Positions 8,201 through 15,402 of a DNA stretch of 44,364 nt are shown here, one piece after another. The stretch's first letter is position 1, and each line of letters opens with the position of its first letter. The notes under the pieces were generated by a model. It ran no database searches and was not told the DNA's origin. It saw only the letters and a list, made by a program, of their open reading frames with translations. This DNA is from Chloroflexota bacterium (GTDB lineage Bacteria > Chloroflexota > Anaerolineae > Anaerolineales > Villigracilaceae), in assembly GCA_016234535.1 (NCBI GenBank), contig JACRBH010000017.1, positions 1 to 44,364 on the forward strand. The letters run 5' to 3'. The position numbers and the translations under genes were made by a program.

Positions 8201-10868
8201 ATTCGATGGACGCGCTGTCGTAAGGCACTAGTTCCGCCAGCGAATCGAAAATTAGTTCAAATAGTTTTTCGAGTTCAATGGATGTGGTTAATGCTTCAGT
8301 TGCTTTATGCAGGATTTCCGCCTGCTTGCGGCGACGCTGTTCTGTATCAAACAGGCGCGCATTTTCAATCGCTATCGAAACGTGATTGGCAATGGCCAGG
8401 CCAAGTTCCGCATCCTGCGCCGTATAACGAGATGGTCGATAACTGGCTAGCGTAATCATTCCTATGACTTCACCCTTTGCAATTAAAGGAATGACAAGGA
8501 ATGATTGTATCTTTGCATTTCCTTCGAAAGGTAGAAAGCGGTCATCAAGAAGCGTATTGTCAACCAGCACGGTTTGCTTCTGAGTGACAACATAATTGTT
8601 AATGGGAAAATCAGAAAGCATAAGTGGAGCATGTTTTGCAAAAACTGCTGCTTCGACCCCGATCGCAGCTAAAACATTTAGGCTTCCTCTCGTCAAAAGT
8701 TGAATCATGCCTGTATCGGCCGGGATAACCTTGATTAACTGACCAAGTATGGATTGCAGCACTTGATTCAAATCCAGGGATGAGGCAGCTGTGCGCATTA
8801 GATCCAATATGGCCGCCTCACGCCGACTTTGGGCCTGTTCGGCCTTAAATAGCCGCAGCTTCTCGATGGCAGTTCCCAGCCCGGCTGCAATCGTTTGTAA
8901 TAAACGCTCGTCTCTTTCATCGAAAGCATTTTCTTTTCTACTTTCAACGTTGAATACTCCGATGACATGATCATGCACCCAAAAGGGCACGCAAAGCTCT
9001 GACCTTATCCCAGATGCAATTTCAATATATTTTGGGTCTGTTGTTATATTCCCAAGCCGTACTGAGCTGCCAGATGTGACCGCCCTGCCGGTAACTCCTT
9101 CTGTGATAGGATACCCATCCTGCCAATTTTTTATGTCAGCTCCAACATAAGAAAAATGCGGCGTCAGAATGGTCCCCTGTTCATTAAGTAACAAGACACC
9201 GCAGACCTCGGAGAATATGCCGGATGTGATCCGAACTGTTTGTTCGATAATTTCATCTTCTGTGTTGCTCTGCGTGCCCGCCAGTGTGGCAGCGTGCAGG
9301 ATCGTTAATTCCATCAGTTGGCGTTCAAAAGTTTCTTCGGCTTGTTTGCGCTCCGTAATATCCTGAGCAACAGCGATAATTACCTCCTGCCCAAAATATG
9401 TCCCTTTGTTTAGATTGACAATTTTGGGAAATATCTGGCCGTTGCTCCTTTGCCCCCAAAATTCAAATTCCTGTGGTTCGCCGGCGAACGCTCGCGCCGT
9501 CATTTTGGCAAGGTGCTCCATGTTGTTTTTATCGGGCGCGCTGAGGACTAACGGGGTCTTTCCAATGAAGTATTCCTTCGGAAATCCATACATCTTGACC
9601 GCCCCATCGTTAACATCCAAAAAGCGGCCTTCGCGATCTTGAATATAGATTGCTTGTGTGACAGTATTGAATAACTCCCGATAACTGCCCTCGTTCGCTA
9701 TTACTGCTTCCTGTGCCTCCTTTTGTGCGGAGATGTCGAACATTATTCCATGCCAATAGATCGGCTCGCCAGCCTGGTTACGGATCATGTACGCATCTTC
9801 CCTGATCCACACATAGCGACCATCTTTTCTCCGAATGCGATATTCAACCTGAAATGGGTCGCCAGTTTCGTTGGTGCGTTTGTCTTCGGCAAGGATTTGT
9901 TCACGGTCATCAGGATGCAGGCTGTTCTCCCATAATTTTCCCCCCGCAACCCACTCTTCGGGTGTGTAACCAATTACATCCTTCAAACGCGGACTCATAT
10001 AGCGGTTGATGGTGTCATCGTGAACATCATCGAGAAAAACAACACCTGGAAAACGTTCTACGAGGTTTTTATACTTATTTTCACTTGCCTCTATGGCCAT
10101 TTCGGCCTTTTTTTGTTCAGTGATATCGGATAGAAATCCCTCAAAATACAAAACTTCACCATTCTCGTTTTTTACGGTGCGCGCATTTGTGGATGTCCAT
10201 ATAATGGAACCATCCTTGCAGAGATTTTGAGCTTCGAATTTCACTACCGATCCCAGGGAGGTCAATTCGTCTATAAAACTTTTTCGATGTTCTTCGTTTG
10301 CGTAGATTTGGCGGCTGATATTTTTAACAGAAGAAACCATATCTTCCGGTGAATCGTAGCCGAAAATCCTGGACATGGCCGGGTTTACGCTTAGGAATTT
10401 TCCGTCAGCAGTGGATTGGAATATTCCTTCAACAGCGTTTTCGAAAATATTGCGATACCTGTTTTCACTTTCGCGCAAGGCCAGTTTTTGCTTGTCAATT
10501 TGTGCTTGTGAAAAGGCGTTTCGAAGGATGACCGGTAGCTTGTGAAGGTAATCGCTTTGTTTCACCACATAATCTGTTGCGCCTGCCTTTAGAGCGGCAA
10601 CAGCGGTTTTTATATCCTCTTGATTTGTAATCAGGATGATGGATGCTGTAATTCCCCTTTCACGCGCCAATTTAATTACATCCAGCCCGGAACCATCTGG
10701 CAGGCGATGGTCGCTTAGGATTACATCATATTCTGTCGATTCCAAATGGGAAAAAGCTTCCTGTATGGTCGAGGCAGCTTGCAGGTCAAATTCTGGCTCG
10801 TATGTTTTCAGCGAGCGGCACATTAATTCAACGTGCGAGGGGTCATCTTCGATATAAAGAATTTTCAT
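5205..10868 (-). CDS. Giant response regulator: REC-PAS(3)-GAF(7)-HD-GYP
   Basis: A 1887-residue soluble signalling protein. Residues 1-118 form a receiver domain with the acidic pair ED at 7-8 and phospho-acceptor Asp53 (LSDHRLPDG). Three PAS units with PAC tails follow at about 130-520 (RIFGYDSPEDM, IGYTPEEWV, YGFPKEYF). Seven GAF units run from about 535 to 1680, each introduced by a helical R-R-x-x-E linker. Residues about 1690-1860 form an HD-GYP phosphodiesterase with LLHDIGKMGVSNEI, HPQYAFDLL, YSHHEWWDGSGYPQGLKGED and ARIFAVVDVWDAL, so metal ligands and GYP motif are intact. The likely role is integrating several small-molecule or redox cues to hydrolyse cyclic di-GMP. No transmembrane segment is present. 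ATG 10868 gives a normal receiver start. No kinase partner is nearby. Confidence 0.93.
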   Translation of the reverse strand: MKILYIEDDPSHVELMCRSLKTYEPEFDLQAASTIQEAFSHLESTEYDVILSDHRLPDGSGLDVIKLARERGITASIILITNQEDIKTAVAALKAGATDYVVKQSDYLHKLPVILRNAFSQAQIDKQKLALRESENRYRNIFENAVEGIFQSTADGKFLSVNPAMSRIFGYDSPEDMVSSVKNISRQIYANEEHRKSFIDELTSLGSVVKFEAQNLCKDGSIIWTSTNARTVKNENGEVLYFEGFLSDITEQKKAEMAIEASENKYKNLVERFPGVVFLDDVHDDTINRYMSPRLKDVIGYTPEEWVAGGKLWENSLHPDDREQILAEDKRTNETGDPFQVEYRIRRKDGRYVWIREDAYMIRNQAGEPIYWHGIMFDISAQKEAQEAVIANEGSYRELFNTVTQAIYIQDREGRFLDVNDGAVKMYGFPKEYFIGKTPLVLSAPDKNNMEHLAKMTARAFAGEPQEFEFWGQRSNGQIFPKIVNLNKGTYFGQEVIIAVAQDITERKQAEETFERQLMELTILHAATLAGTQSNTEDEIIEQTVRITSGIFSEVCGVLLLNEQGTILTPHFSYVGADIKNWQDGYPITEGVTGRAVTSGSSVRLGNITTDPKYIEIASGIRSELCVPFWVHDHVIGVFNVESRKENAFDERDERLLQTIAAGLGTAIEKLRLFKAEQAQSRREAAILDLMRTAASSLDLNQVLQSILGQLIKVIPADTGMIQLLTRGSLNVLAAIGVEAAVFAKHAPLMLSDFPINNYVVTQKQTVLVDNTLLDDRFLPFEGNAKIQSFLVIPLIAKGEVIGMITLASYRPSRYTAQDAELGLAIANHVSIAIENARLFDTEQRRRKQAEILHKATEALTTSIELEKLFELIFDSLAELVPYDSASIEFISAGNYKIVAGRGIAKELLNKNFSTRMKKMWTGEKTREPIIISDAQNDDRFEKLAGSEYIRSWMGIPLFSQGKLLGYLNLDSRVPGFFNNDHAAIAQTFANQAAITIENARLFHEENRRAQIIEALANIANEIATTREVIPALDRIAERTLSLLNAGTVAFYLLQEDGETIRVVSVQGAYQKEMTSHTIRIGEGITGSIIASGRPEIVDDISKDPRKKTVPGTPKEDARLDTMMSAPLILHGKSIGAINAWRLKSNGLFDRSELNFLVSIAHQASISIESVRLFQETTRRAQEATAIAEVGRDISATLQLDLVLERIAAYAKDLLRAQTSAVYLSESSQPLLRAISAIGEDADQVKNDPLEVGVGILGNIALQKFGEIVNDTIGDPRAITIKDTVDDPYGHIMGVPVLSKDLLTGLLVVWRSGIGEEFQTTDLDFLSSLAQQAAVAIENARLFELEQHRRQEAETVMHATTTLANLLDLPSLQNAILEWLYRITPYDSASILEIVDDKIHITATKGLPFPEKAQGQFFPSDNTLCQIINGTGKSLIIEDCQNDPRFERWGDSDYVRGWMGIPLIARGRVIGYITLDSRTPNAFNQNDAIAAQTFAHQAATALENVGLFEAERKRRREAENLRVAATAITSSLNPQEVLETILIALRQVLPFDLGSIMLLEDEHVRIVAAQGLNNKAILNLTFPSKNELLLVIKQTQKTLILEDALADTRYERWVDTEYIRGWLGIPLLVHGEIIGYITLGSLKVAAFDQNAADLAQTFALQAAAAIDNTQLFENLQKSNQELIQAYDTTLAGWGKALELRDKETHGHTQRVTDLTVELARQMGLSKSELTHLRRGVLLHDIGKMGVSNEILHKNGPLTEEEMAEMRMHPQYAFDLLYPITYLRASLDIPYSHHEWWDGSGYPQGLKGEDIPLPARIFAVVDVWDALLSNRPYRKAWTKERVIEHLRDRAGTHFDPNIVAIFLKMMETKDYQDKQKTQPRKEIQRGTS

Positions 10869-10949
10869 TTTTTCTAATCAACGATTATGGAGCACTCCGG
10901 GCAGGGCTTATATTCACGCCTTTGTAAAGTGCGAACCGATAATCATATA

Positions 10950-11408
10950 TTATTTTGTTAGATAACTTCCCAGGTATCCAAACAATTGAACAGAAGCATC
11001 AGGAACGTTCATGTCACTGGCTTCGAGCGAATATTGTCTGCCGTTCATGGTAACTGTCAGTTTGTAGATGAAGCAGTCTGCGCACCCCATATTTGTTCGG
11101 CTGCCTTCGAACGGACAAGCCTGGGCCAACATCCCGGCCAGCTTCTCCAATTCATCCTGTGAAAGCTTTGATTCCAGCTTTTCTCCACTTCGTAAATTCT
11201 GCGCAACCATATTCCCATTGCTGGAAATGGTTATCGACTGTGCCTGACCAGCAAAGCCGCCTGAACGCGAAAAATCAATTTCCCATTCAGTGGGGGGCTG
11301 ACAGTCCGATGCTTGGGTGGGTGCGGCAGATTGTGCGCTGGTTGCGCAACTCGAAATAACCAGGCCAAGCAAAATCAGATATAGTAATGGGTAAAGGCGT
11401 TTTTTCAT
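10950..11408 (-). CDS. Lipoprotein with an emfourin-like domain
   Basis: A 152-residue protein. I start at MKKRLYPLLYLILLG (ATG 11408, preceded by AAGGAA) because it gives a clean signal with lipobox ISSC at Cys21; a longer frame begins at 11462. The mature part reads IDFSRSGGFAGQAQSITI..., then a helix (LSQDELEKLAGML), a YKLTV strand and EASDMNVPDA near the end. This follows, feature by feature, the small protein at 15102-15401 (IVFERTGGFMGRKVSLSI, HASDTNFPQ), a member of the emfourin protease-inhibitor family. I infer an envelope-anchored emfourin-like domain, perhaps inhibiting a secreted M4 peptidase. The insert CPFEGSRTNMGCADC could hold a disulfide. It lies 81 bp upstream of the HD-GYP gene on the same strand. 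Confidence 0.7.
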   Translation of the reverse strand: MKKRLYPLLYLILLGLVISSCATSAQSAAPTQASDCQPPTEWEIDFSRSGGFAGQAQSITISSNGNMVAQNLRSGEKLESKLSQDELEKLAGMLAQACPFEGSRTNMGCADCFIYKLTVTMNGRQYSLEASDMNVPDASVQLFGYLGSYLTK

Positions 11409-11484
11409 AAATATTCCTTGTGCATTTTCTTTAATCATAAGTGCTACTATGGTAATTTTCAATCCCCAAAAACCCGTATGGCAA

Positions 11485-11517
11485 AAAATAAAAGCGAGTC
11501 AATTCGACTCGCTTTTG
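11485..11517 (-). terminator. Terminator of the tRNA operon
   Basis: AAAAGCGAGTC (11491-11501) and GACTCGCTTTT (11507-11517) form an 11-bp stem. On the minus strand it ends in a long T-rich run, directly downstream of tRNA-Cys. Confidence 0.85.
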
Positions 11518-11521
11518 TAAG

Positions 11522-11592
11522 AGGCGTCGAGGGGATTTGAACCCCTGATGAGGATTTTGCAGACCCTTGCCTTACCACTTGGCCACGACGCC
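11522..11592 (-). tRNA. tRNA-Cys (GCA)
   Basis: A 71-nt cloverleaf on the minus strand. The acceptor GGCGTCG pairs with CGACGCC and the discriminator is U, as expected for Cys. The D arm contains AAGTGGTAAGG, the anticodon loop reads CTGCAAA with GCA, and the T arm is GGGGTTCAAATCCCC. CCA is not encoded. It is last of three tRNAs in one transcript. Confidence 0.96.
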
Positions 11593-11607
11593 ATATCCAA
11601 ACATAAC

Positions 11608-11654
11608 AAAAAAGATTGTTGATTGAATGTTATTCCAATCCGCAATCTTTTTTT
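11608..11654 (-). terminator. Hairpin between tRNA-Gly and tRNA-Cys
   Basis: On the minus strand, AAAAAAAGATTG at one side and CAATCTTTTTT at the other enclose a second paired segment (GGATTGGAAT with ATTCAATC). The hairpin ends in a T-run and lies 2 nt after tRNA-Gly. It could be a partial terminator or a processing signal inside the tRNA operon. Confidence 0.5.
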
Positions 11655-11655
11655 G

Positions 11656-11727
11656 AGCGGGCGATGGGATTCGAACCCACGACCTTCTCCTTGGCAAGGA
11701 GACGTACTACCACTGTACTACGCCCGC
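11656..11727 (-). tRNA. tRNA-Gly (GCC)
   Basis: A 72-nt cloverleaf on the minus strand. The acceptor GCGGGCG pairs with CGCCCGC, the discriminator is U, and the anticodon stem-loop CTCCTTGCCAAGGAG carries GCC. The T arm is GTGGGTTCGAATCCCAT. CCA is not encoded. Confidence 0.96.
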
Positions 11728-11756
11728 AGATTACGGCCTAATTGCTTGACCGGGAG

Positions 11757-11829
11757 TGCCGAGACCCAGGATCGGACTGGGGACACCGCGATTTTCAGTC
11801 GCGTGCTCTACCAACTGAGCTATCTCGGC
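11757..11829 (-). tRNA. tRNA-Phe (GAA)
   Basis: A 73-nt cloverleaf on the minus strand. The acceptor GCCGAGA pairs with TCTCGGC and the discriminator is A. The D arm is AGCTCAGTTGGTAGAGC, and the anticodon stem-loop GCGACTGAAAATCGC carries GAA. The T arm encloses a loop with CCGATCC. It is first in the transcript. Confidence 0.96.
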
Positions 11830-11858
11830 CAGATGTATTTTATTGTTAAGCGTGCGTG

Positions 11859-11887
11859 ATTTTACACGCACTTATATGGATTGTCAA
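11859..11887 (-). promoter_or_regulatory. Consensus promoter of the tRNA Phe-Gly-Cys operon
   Basis: Read on the minus strand, TTGACA (11887-11882), 17 bp, then TAAAAT (11864-11859). Transcription would start about 20 nt before tRNA-Phe. The -35 box is a perfect consensus. Confidence 0.85.
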
Positions 11888-12307
11888 GAAATCATACAAC
11901 GAAAGTTGTAGCAAAATAAAATCAACCATACTGGTTATGGAAAAATATGTTGATTAAGAAAAAAAACAAAGTGATTGTAAAACAGTGCATAAAGAGTATG
12001 CTGAACACGGGAACAAATTAACCTTTCCCCGGCACCGCTCGCCAGGGCAGGTGTGCTGAATGGAATTTTTAACGCAAAGTCGCAAAGGCACGAAGTAAAA
12101 GCATTTGAATCTTTACGATTTCACGGCTTTGAGTTAAATAGGAAAACCGCCAGATATGGAAGTACTTGGTGTGAGATGCATTTCTATTCATGGGATGCTG
12201 TAACCAATGAAGTTGTTGAAAGCGCATAATAAAGCTGGCAGTTGGCAATATTCGCTGAAATACAGGTTCAGCGGGTTTACCGTTTTGCAAACTTCAAGAT
12301 GCTGAAC
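11888..12307. other. AT-rich intergenic stretch without a convincing gene
   Basis: About 420 bp between the tRNA promoter and the next promoter. A minus-strand frame of 73 codons (12069-12290) has no recognisable features and no ribosome site. Around 12070-12093 there is an imperfect tandem of 8-mers (ACGCAAAG, TCGCAAAG, GCACGAAG), a repeat style common beside mobile or decayed sequence. I see nothing else that can be supported. Confidence 0.5.
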
Positions 12308-12336
12308 TTGACACAATGAAAGCCATGTTCTAAAAT
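12308..12336 (+). promoter_or_regulatory. Promoter of the roadblock/V4R signalling operon
   Basis: TTGACA at 12308-12313, 17 bp, TAAAAT at 12331-12336. It lies 68 bp before the first start codon of the four-gene operon. Confidence 0.8.
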
Positions 12337-12404
12337 AGTCCAGCGTTTATGAAATCATTATCTCAGAACTATTTGAATATTTACTTCCCCCCAGGAGGGC
12401 TTGT

Positions 12405-12776
12405 TTGACAAAAAATCGTGCGCAACAAATGGTGGATCGCTTGCGCGAATTGCAAGCATCGTCCCCAGATATTGAAGCCTCGGCGGTTGTTAGTGTTGAT
12501 GGCCTTGGTATTGCCTCTGCTCTCCCCCAGGGAGTGGAGGAAGATCGTGTTTCTGCCATGTCTGCAGCAATGCTTTCTCTGGGTGAACGCATTGCGAGCG
12601 AATTGGGGCGCGGCACCCTTGAGCAGGTCTACATTAAGGGTTTGAAAGGGTATGTTGTTTTGATGTCGGTCGGTGATGAAGCTGTGCTAACCGCGCTGGC
12701 ACGTGAGCAGGCCAAGCTTGGCCTGATTTTTCTTGATATGCGTCGCGCTGCCGAAGACCTCGCGAAGTTGATCTAG
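12405..12776 (+). CDS. Roadblock/LC7 domain protein
   Basis: A 123-residue single-domain protein. DIEASAVVSVDGLGIASALPQGVEEDRVSAMSAAMLSLGER is the roadblock/LC7 pattern, with the conserved VSVDGL..AS strand and AA.ML.L helix. Such proteins dimerise and usually regulate small Ras-like GTPases of the MglA type or act as scaffolds. No GTPase gene lies in the window. The start is a TTG preceded by CAGGAGG at 12392-12398, and no in-frame ATG lies nearby. It is first in the operon, 10 bp before the V4R gene. Confidence 0.9.
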   Translation: MTKNRAQQMVDRLRELQASSPDIEASAVVSVDGLGIASALPQGVEEDRVSAMSAAMLSLGERIASELGRGTLEQVYIKGLKGYVVLMSVGDEAVLTALAREQAKLGLIFLDMRRAAEDLAKLI

Positions 12777-12786
12777 TGGAGTCGCA

Positions 12787-13422
12787 ATGAACCCCATTCA
12801 AAAAAGTGGCTATTATTACCCAAACAAATTTGGATTGATCACCATCAAGTCATTGGAAGAAGTGATGGGCAAGAACGGCTTGAATGCTATTTTAAATCTT
12901 GCTGGTTTAAATCATTATATCGAAAATTATCCCCCGGATAACCTTGATAAAGGGTTTGATTTTGCCGAACTTTCCGCCATCGGTTCCTCTCTTGAAGAAA
13001 TGTATGGTCCTCGTGGAGGACGCGGCCTTGCTCTTCGGGCAGGGCGCGCGACTTTCTCGGACGCCCTCAGAAACTTTGGCGCTTTAGCCGGCGCAGCGGA
13101 TTTGGCGTTTGTTGTCCTTCCGCTTCAATCCAAACTGAGAATTGGTCTTCCAGCCTTTGCGAAAATATTCTCCCAGTTGAGTGATCAGCATACAACAGTC
13201 GAAGAGAAGGATACCGAATGGGTATGGACGATCCACAAGTGCCCATGTTGTTGGGGGCGCACTGGCGTGGATAAGCCGGTCTGCTTTATTTCAACGGGGC
13301 TTTTACAGGAATCGCTCAAATGGGTCTCTGGCGGAAATGAATTTCGCGTGAATGAATCCAGATGTGTCGCTGTCGGTGATACTGTTTGCGAGTTCATTGT
13401 GCAAAAAGAACCGATTTCATAA
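12787..13422 (+). CDS. V4R (4-vinyl reductase) domain protein
   Basis: A 211-residue protein. The C-terminal part has the V4R signature: CPCCWGR, then PVCFISTGLLQESLKWVSGG, FRVNESRCVAVGD and TVCEFIV. V4R domains are thought to bind small hydrophobic or aromatic ligands, and the clustered Cys may hold a metal. The N-terminal half (GLITIKSLEEVMGKNGLNAILNLAGL) matches the helical region often seen before V4R. Being sandwiched between a roadblock protein and a response regulator suggests a sensor. The ligand is unknown. Confidence 0.88.
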   Translation: MNPIQKSGYYYPNKFGLITIKSLEEVMGKNGLNAILNLAGLNHYIENYPPDNLDKGFDFAELSAIGSSLEEMYGPRGGRGLALRAGRATFSDALRNFGALAGAADLAFVVLPLQSKLRIGLPAFAKIFSQLSDQHTTVEEKDTEWVWTIHKCPCCWGRTGVDKPVCFISTGLLQESLKWVSGGNEFRVNESRCVAVGDTVCEFIVQKEPIS

Positions 13423-13440
13423 ACCTGGCAAAGGCCTGGC

Positions 13441-14295
13441 ATGTCAGAGATCAAGACCAAAATACTTATCATTGAAGACGACCTTGACGTGGCTGAGATG
13501 CTGAACGCCTATTTTCGCGTTCAGGGTTATGAGGTATTCACGGTTAATTGGGGCGAAGATGGCGTGCGTTCCTGTCAGACCGTGCATCCTGATCTGGTGA
13601 TTCTCGATATACGGCTTCCTGATATAGATGGCTATGAAGTCGCCCAACGTTTACGTGCGGACCGCCGTACCGCTGATATCCCCATAATTTTCCTAACTGA
13701 AAAGCGCGAACGTGCGGACCGACTACAAGGCCTTGAGCTTGGCGCTGACGACTATATTACAAAGCCTTTTGATGTGCAGGAATTGCGTTTGCGTGTGCGT
13801 AACGCACTTAAGCGCGTAAGCCAGGGTTCGTTGACAAACCCTGTTACCGGTTTGCCAGAAGGCGCATTGGTGAACGAGAAACTTTCCGAAATTATCGGAA
13901 AAGATGATGTGTCCATACTGTTTGTTTCAATTGAGAACATGGATGCTTTCCGTGAAGCCTATGGGTTTGTGGCATCGGACGATGTTTTGCGTGCGATCAG
14001 CTTCATGATCGTAAACACCATGCGCGAAGTCAGCCGTCCTGAAGATTTTCTAGGCCACTTGAGTGGTTCGGATTTTATCCTTATTTTCCCGCCTTCCAAT
14101 CTGCAGGCTCTGGGTGAGAAGCTGCGCGCCCGGCTCGAGCAATCTGTGGAATATTTCTATCCGATCAAAGACCGGGAACAAATGGCAAAACAATCTAACC
14201 GGCTGAGTTCCAAGCTGGTGGAGATTACAGGGATTAAAGACAAATTTACAACTGTAGATCAGATTAAGGCGGAGTTGTTACGCCTTAAGAAATAG
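13441..14295 (+). CDS. Response regulator with a degenerate GGDEF-like output domain
   Basis: A 284-residue protein. Residues 1-125 form a receiver: IIEDD at 10-14, phospho-acceptor Asp56 (ILDIRLPDIDGYE), LTEKR and the late Lys in ITKPFDVQEL. Residues about 138-260 follow the diguanylate cyclase plan, from NPVTGLPEGALVNEKL (usually DxLTGLPN) to a β-hairpin where GGDEF should be, here LSGSDFILIF. The signature Gly-Gly and Glu are lost, so catalysis is unlikely; it may bind nucleotide or protein. It lies 18 bp after the V4R gene and 8 bp before the glycosyltransferase. Confidence 0.85.
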   Translation: MSEIKTKILIIEDDLDVAEMLNAYFRVQGYEVFTVNWGEDGVRSCQTVHPDLVILDIRLPDIDGYEVAQRLRADRRTADIPIIFLTEKRERADRLQGLELGADDYITKPFDVQELRLRVRNALKRVSQGSLTNPVTGLPEGALVNEKLSEIIGKDDVSILFVSIENMDAFREAYGFVASDDVLRAISFMIVNTMREVSRPEDFLGHLSGSDFILIFPPSNLQALGEKLRARLEQSVEYFYPIKDREQMAKQSNRLSSKLVEITGIKDKFTTVDQIKAELLRLKK

Positions 14296-14303
14296 GAGTC
14301 TGT

Positions 14304-15044
14304 TTGCGTATTGCAGTGGTCACCCCAACTTATAACGAAGCGGAGAACCTGCCCAAGCTGGTCTCCGCTTTATTTTCGCTCCCACTGGATTTGAGTGTAT
14401 TGATCGTTGATGATAGCAGCCCTGATGGCACAGGCCAGATTGCAGACCAGTTGGCTATTGAGTATCCAGGGCGAGTGGAAGTGCTCCATCGTCCCGGTAA
14501 AATGGGGCTGCGTTCGGCTTACCTGAACGGGTTTCAGAAAATATTGGATGGCGGTGCCCAGGTTGTGGTTCAGATGGATGCAGATTTTTCTCATGATCCT
14601 TCCGCGCTAGTGGACATGTCCAGACTGCTTGAGTCTAATGACGTTGTGCTCGGTTCCCGATATGTGCAGGGTGGGTCGGTGGATGAATGTTGGTCGATCT
14701 GGCGAAAGCGACTCTCCGCGTTTGGTAATTTTTATGCGCGCAATATTTTAGGACTGCCCCTGCATGATGTGACTACAGGTTTTCGCATGTGGCGGCGTGA
14801 AACTTTACAGAGTATGCCGTTGGAGCGTATTCAATCAAATGGTTATATCTTTCTGGTGGAAATGGCCTACCTTGCCCATTGCCTTGAATTCAAGATCGGC
14901 GAATCCCCCATTTATTTTGCGAACCGACGCCTTGGTAAATCGAAAATGTCCTTTAAGATTCAAATGGAGGCGGCTCTGCGCGTTTGGCAGGTATGGTGGC
15001 ATTACAGGGACTTAAAAAAAGCCGGCAAGACAGGCAGGTTGTAG
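14304..15044 (+). CDS. GT2 polyprenol-phosphate mannosyltransferase-like protein
   Basis: A 246-residue GT-A fold glycosyltransferase that resembles dolichol/polyprenol-phosphate mannose synthases. It begins with VVTPTYNEAENLPKLV, has LIVDDSSPDGTGQIAD for nucleotide-sugar binding, the metal motif QMDADFSHDP, and DVTTGFRMWRRE near the acceptor site. There is no C-terminal membrane domain, as in the short soluble class. The likely role is loading a sugar on a lipid carrier for glycan or protein glycosylation at the membrane. The start is a TTG after AGGAGT. It is last in the roadblock/V4R/regulator operon; how a lipid-sugar enzyme fits that signalling set is unclear. Confidence 0.88.
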   Translation: MRIAVVTPTYNEAENLPKLVSALFSLPLDLSVLIVDDSSPDGTGQIADQLAIEYPGRVEVLHRPGKMGLRSAYLNGFQKILDGGAQVVVQMDADFSHDPSALVDMSRLLESNDVVLGSRYVQGGSVDECWSIWRKRLSAFGNFYARNILGLPLHDVTTGFRMWRRETLQSMPLERIQSNGYIFLVEMAYLAHCLEFKIGESPIYFANRRLGKSKMSFKIQMEAALRVWQVWWHYRDLKKAGKTGRL

Positions 15045-15061
15045 CTTGGTTTTTGAAGGAT

Positions 15062-15103
15062 AAACAAAAGAGAGACACGCTTCTTGGTGTCTCTCTTTTG
15101 TTT
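15062..15103. terminator. Strong bidirectional terminator
   Basis: A perfect 17-bp stem: positions 15062-15078 against 15087-15103 with an 8-nt loop. It has A-rich and T-rich outer ends. It separates the plus-strand signalling operon from the minus-strand protease/inhibitor pair. Confidence 0.9.
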
Positions 15104-15401
15104 ATCGCACACGCGCTCTTGCCAGAAGATTTTCAAGCAAAGGGCGCAGCGTTTGTGGGAAGTTCGTGTCGCTGGCGTGAATGGTGCGCTGGGTCGTTTC
15201 AGTCTCCACTGTGATGGAATACATGAATCCATCCGGCAAAGGGGTCTTTGGTGGAAGCTCTGTCAGCTTGAAGAAATTTGATTCGTCAACGAGCTGTTTC
15301 AAGGTCCCAGCTTGATCGGGGGGGAGATCGGCCAGATCAATGGAGAGGCTGACCTTGCGTCCCATGAATCCGCCAGTGCGTTCAAAAACGATTCGCATCA
15401 T
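15102..15401 (-). CDS. Emfourin-type protease inhibitor
   Basis: A 99-residue protein of the protealysin-inhibitor (emfourin) family. Typical parts are the opening MRIVFERTGGFMGR, an Asp/Leu-rich turn (DLADLPPDQAGTLKQLVDES), YSITVETE and the late HASDTNFPQTLRPLLENLL. It follows the M4 protease gene by one base in the same orientation, the gene pair known from protealysin-like systems, where emfourin blocks the mature enzyme inside the cell. Two adjacent ATGs (15401 and 15398) can serve as start. No signal peptide is present. Confidence 0.88.
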   Translation of the reverse strand: MMRIVFERTGGFMGRKVSLSIDLADLPPDQAGTLKQLVDESNFFKLTELPPKTPLPDGFMYSITVETETTQRTIHASDTNFPQTLRPLLENLLARARVR

Positions 15402-15402
15402 T

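Noticed and set aside
11623..11859. Plus-strand protein frame across the tRNA genes
   Set aside because: It is the antisense reading of tRNA-Gly and tRNA-Phe, a well-known false gene.
12069..12290. Minus-strand 73-codon frame in the gap after the tRNAs
   Set aside because: No ribosome site, no family features and irregular composition. The sequence looks non-coding.
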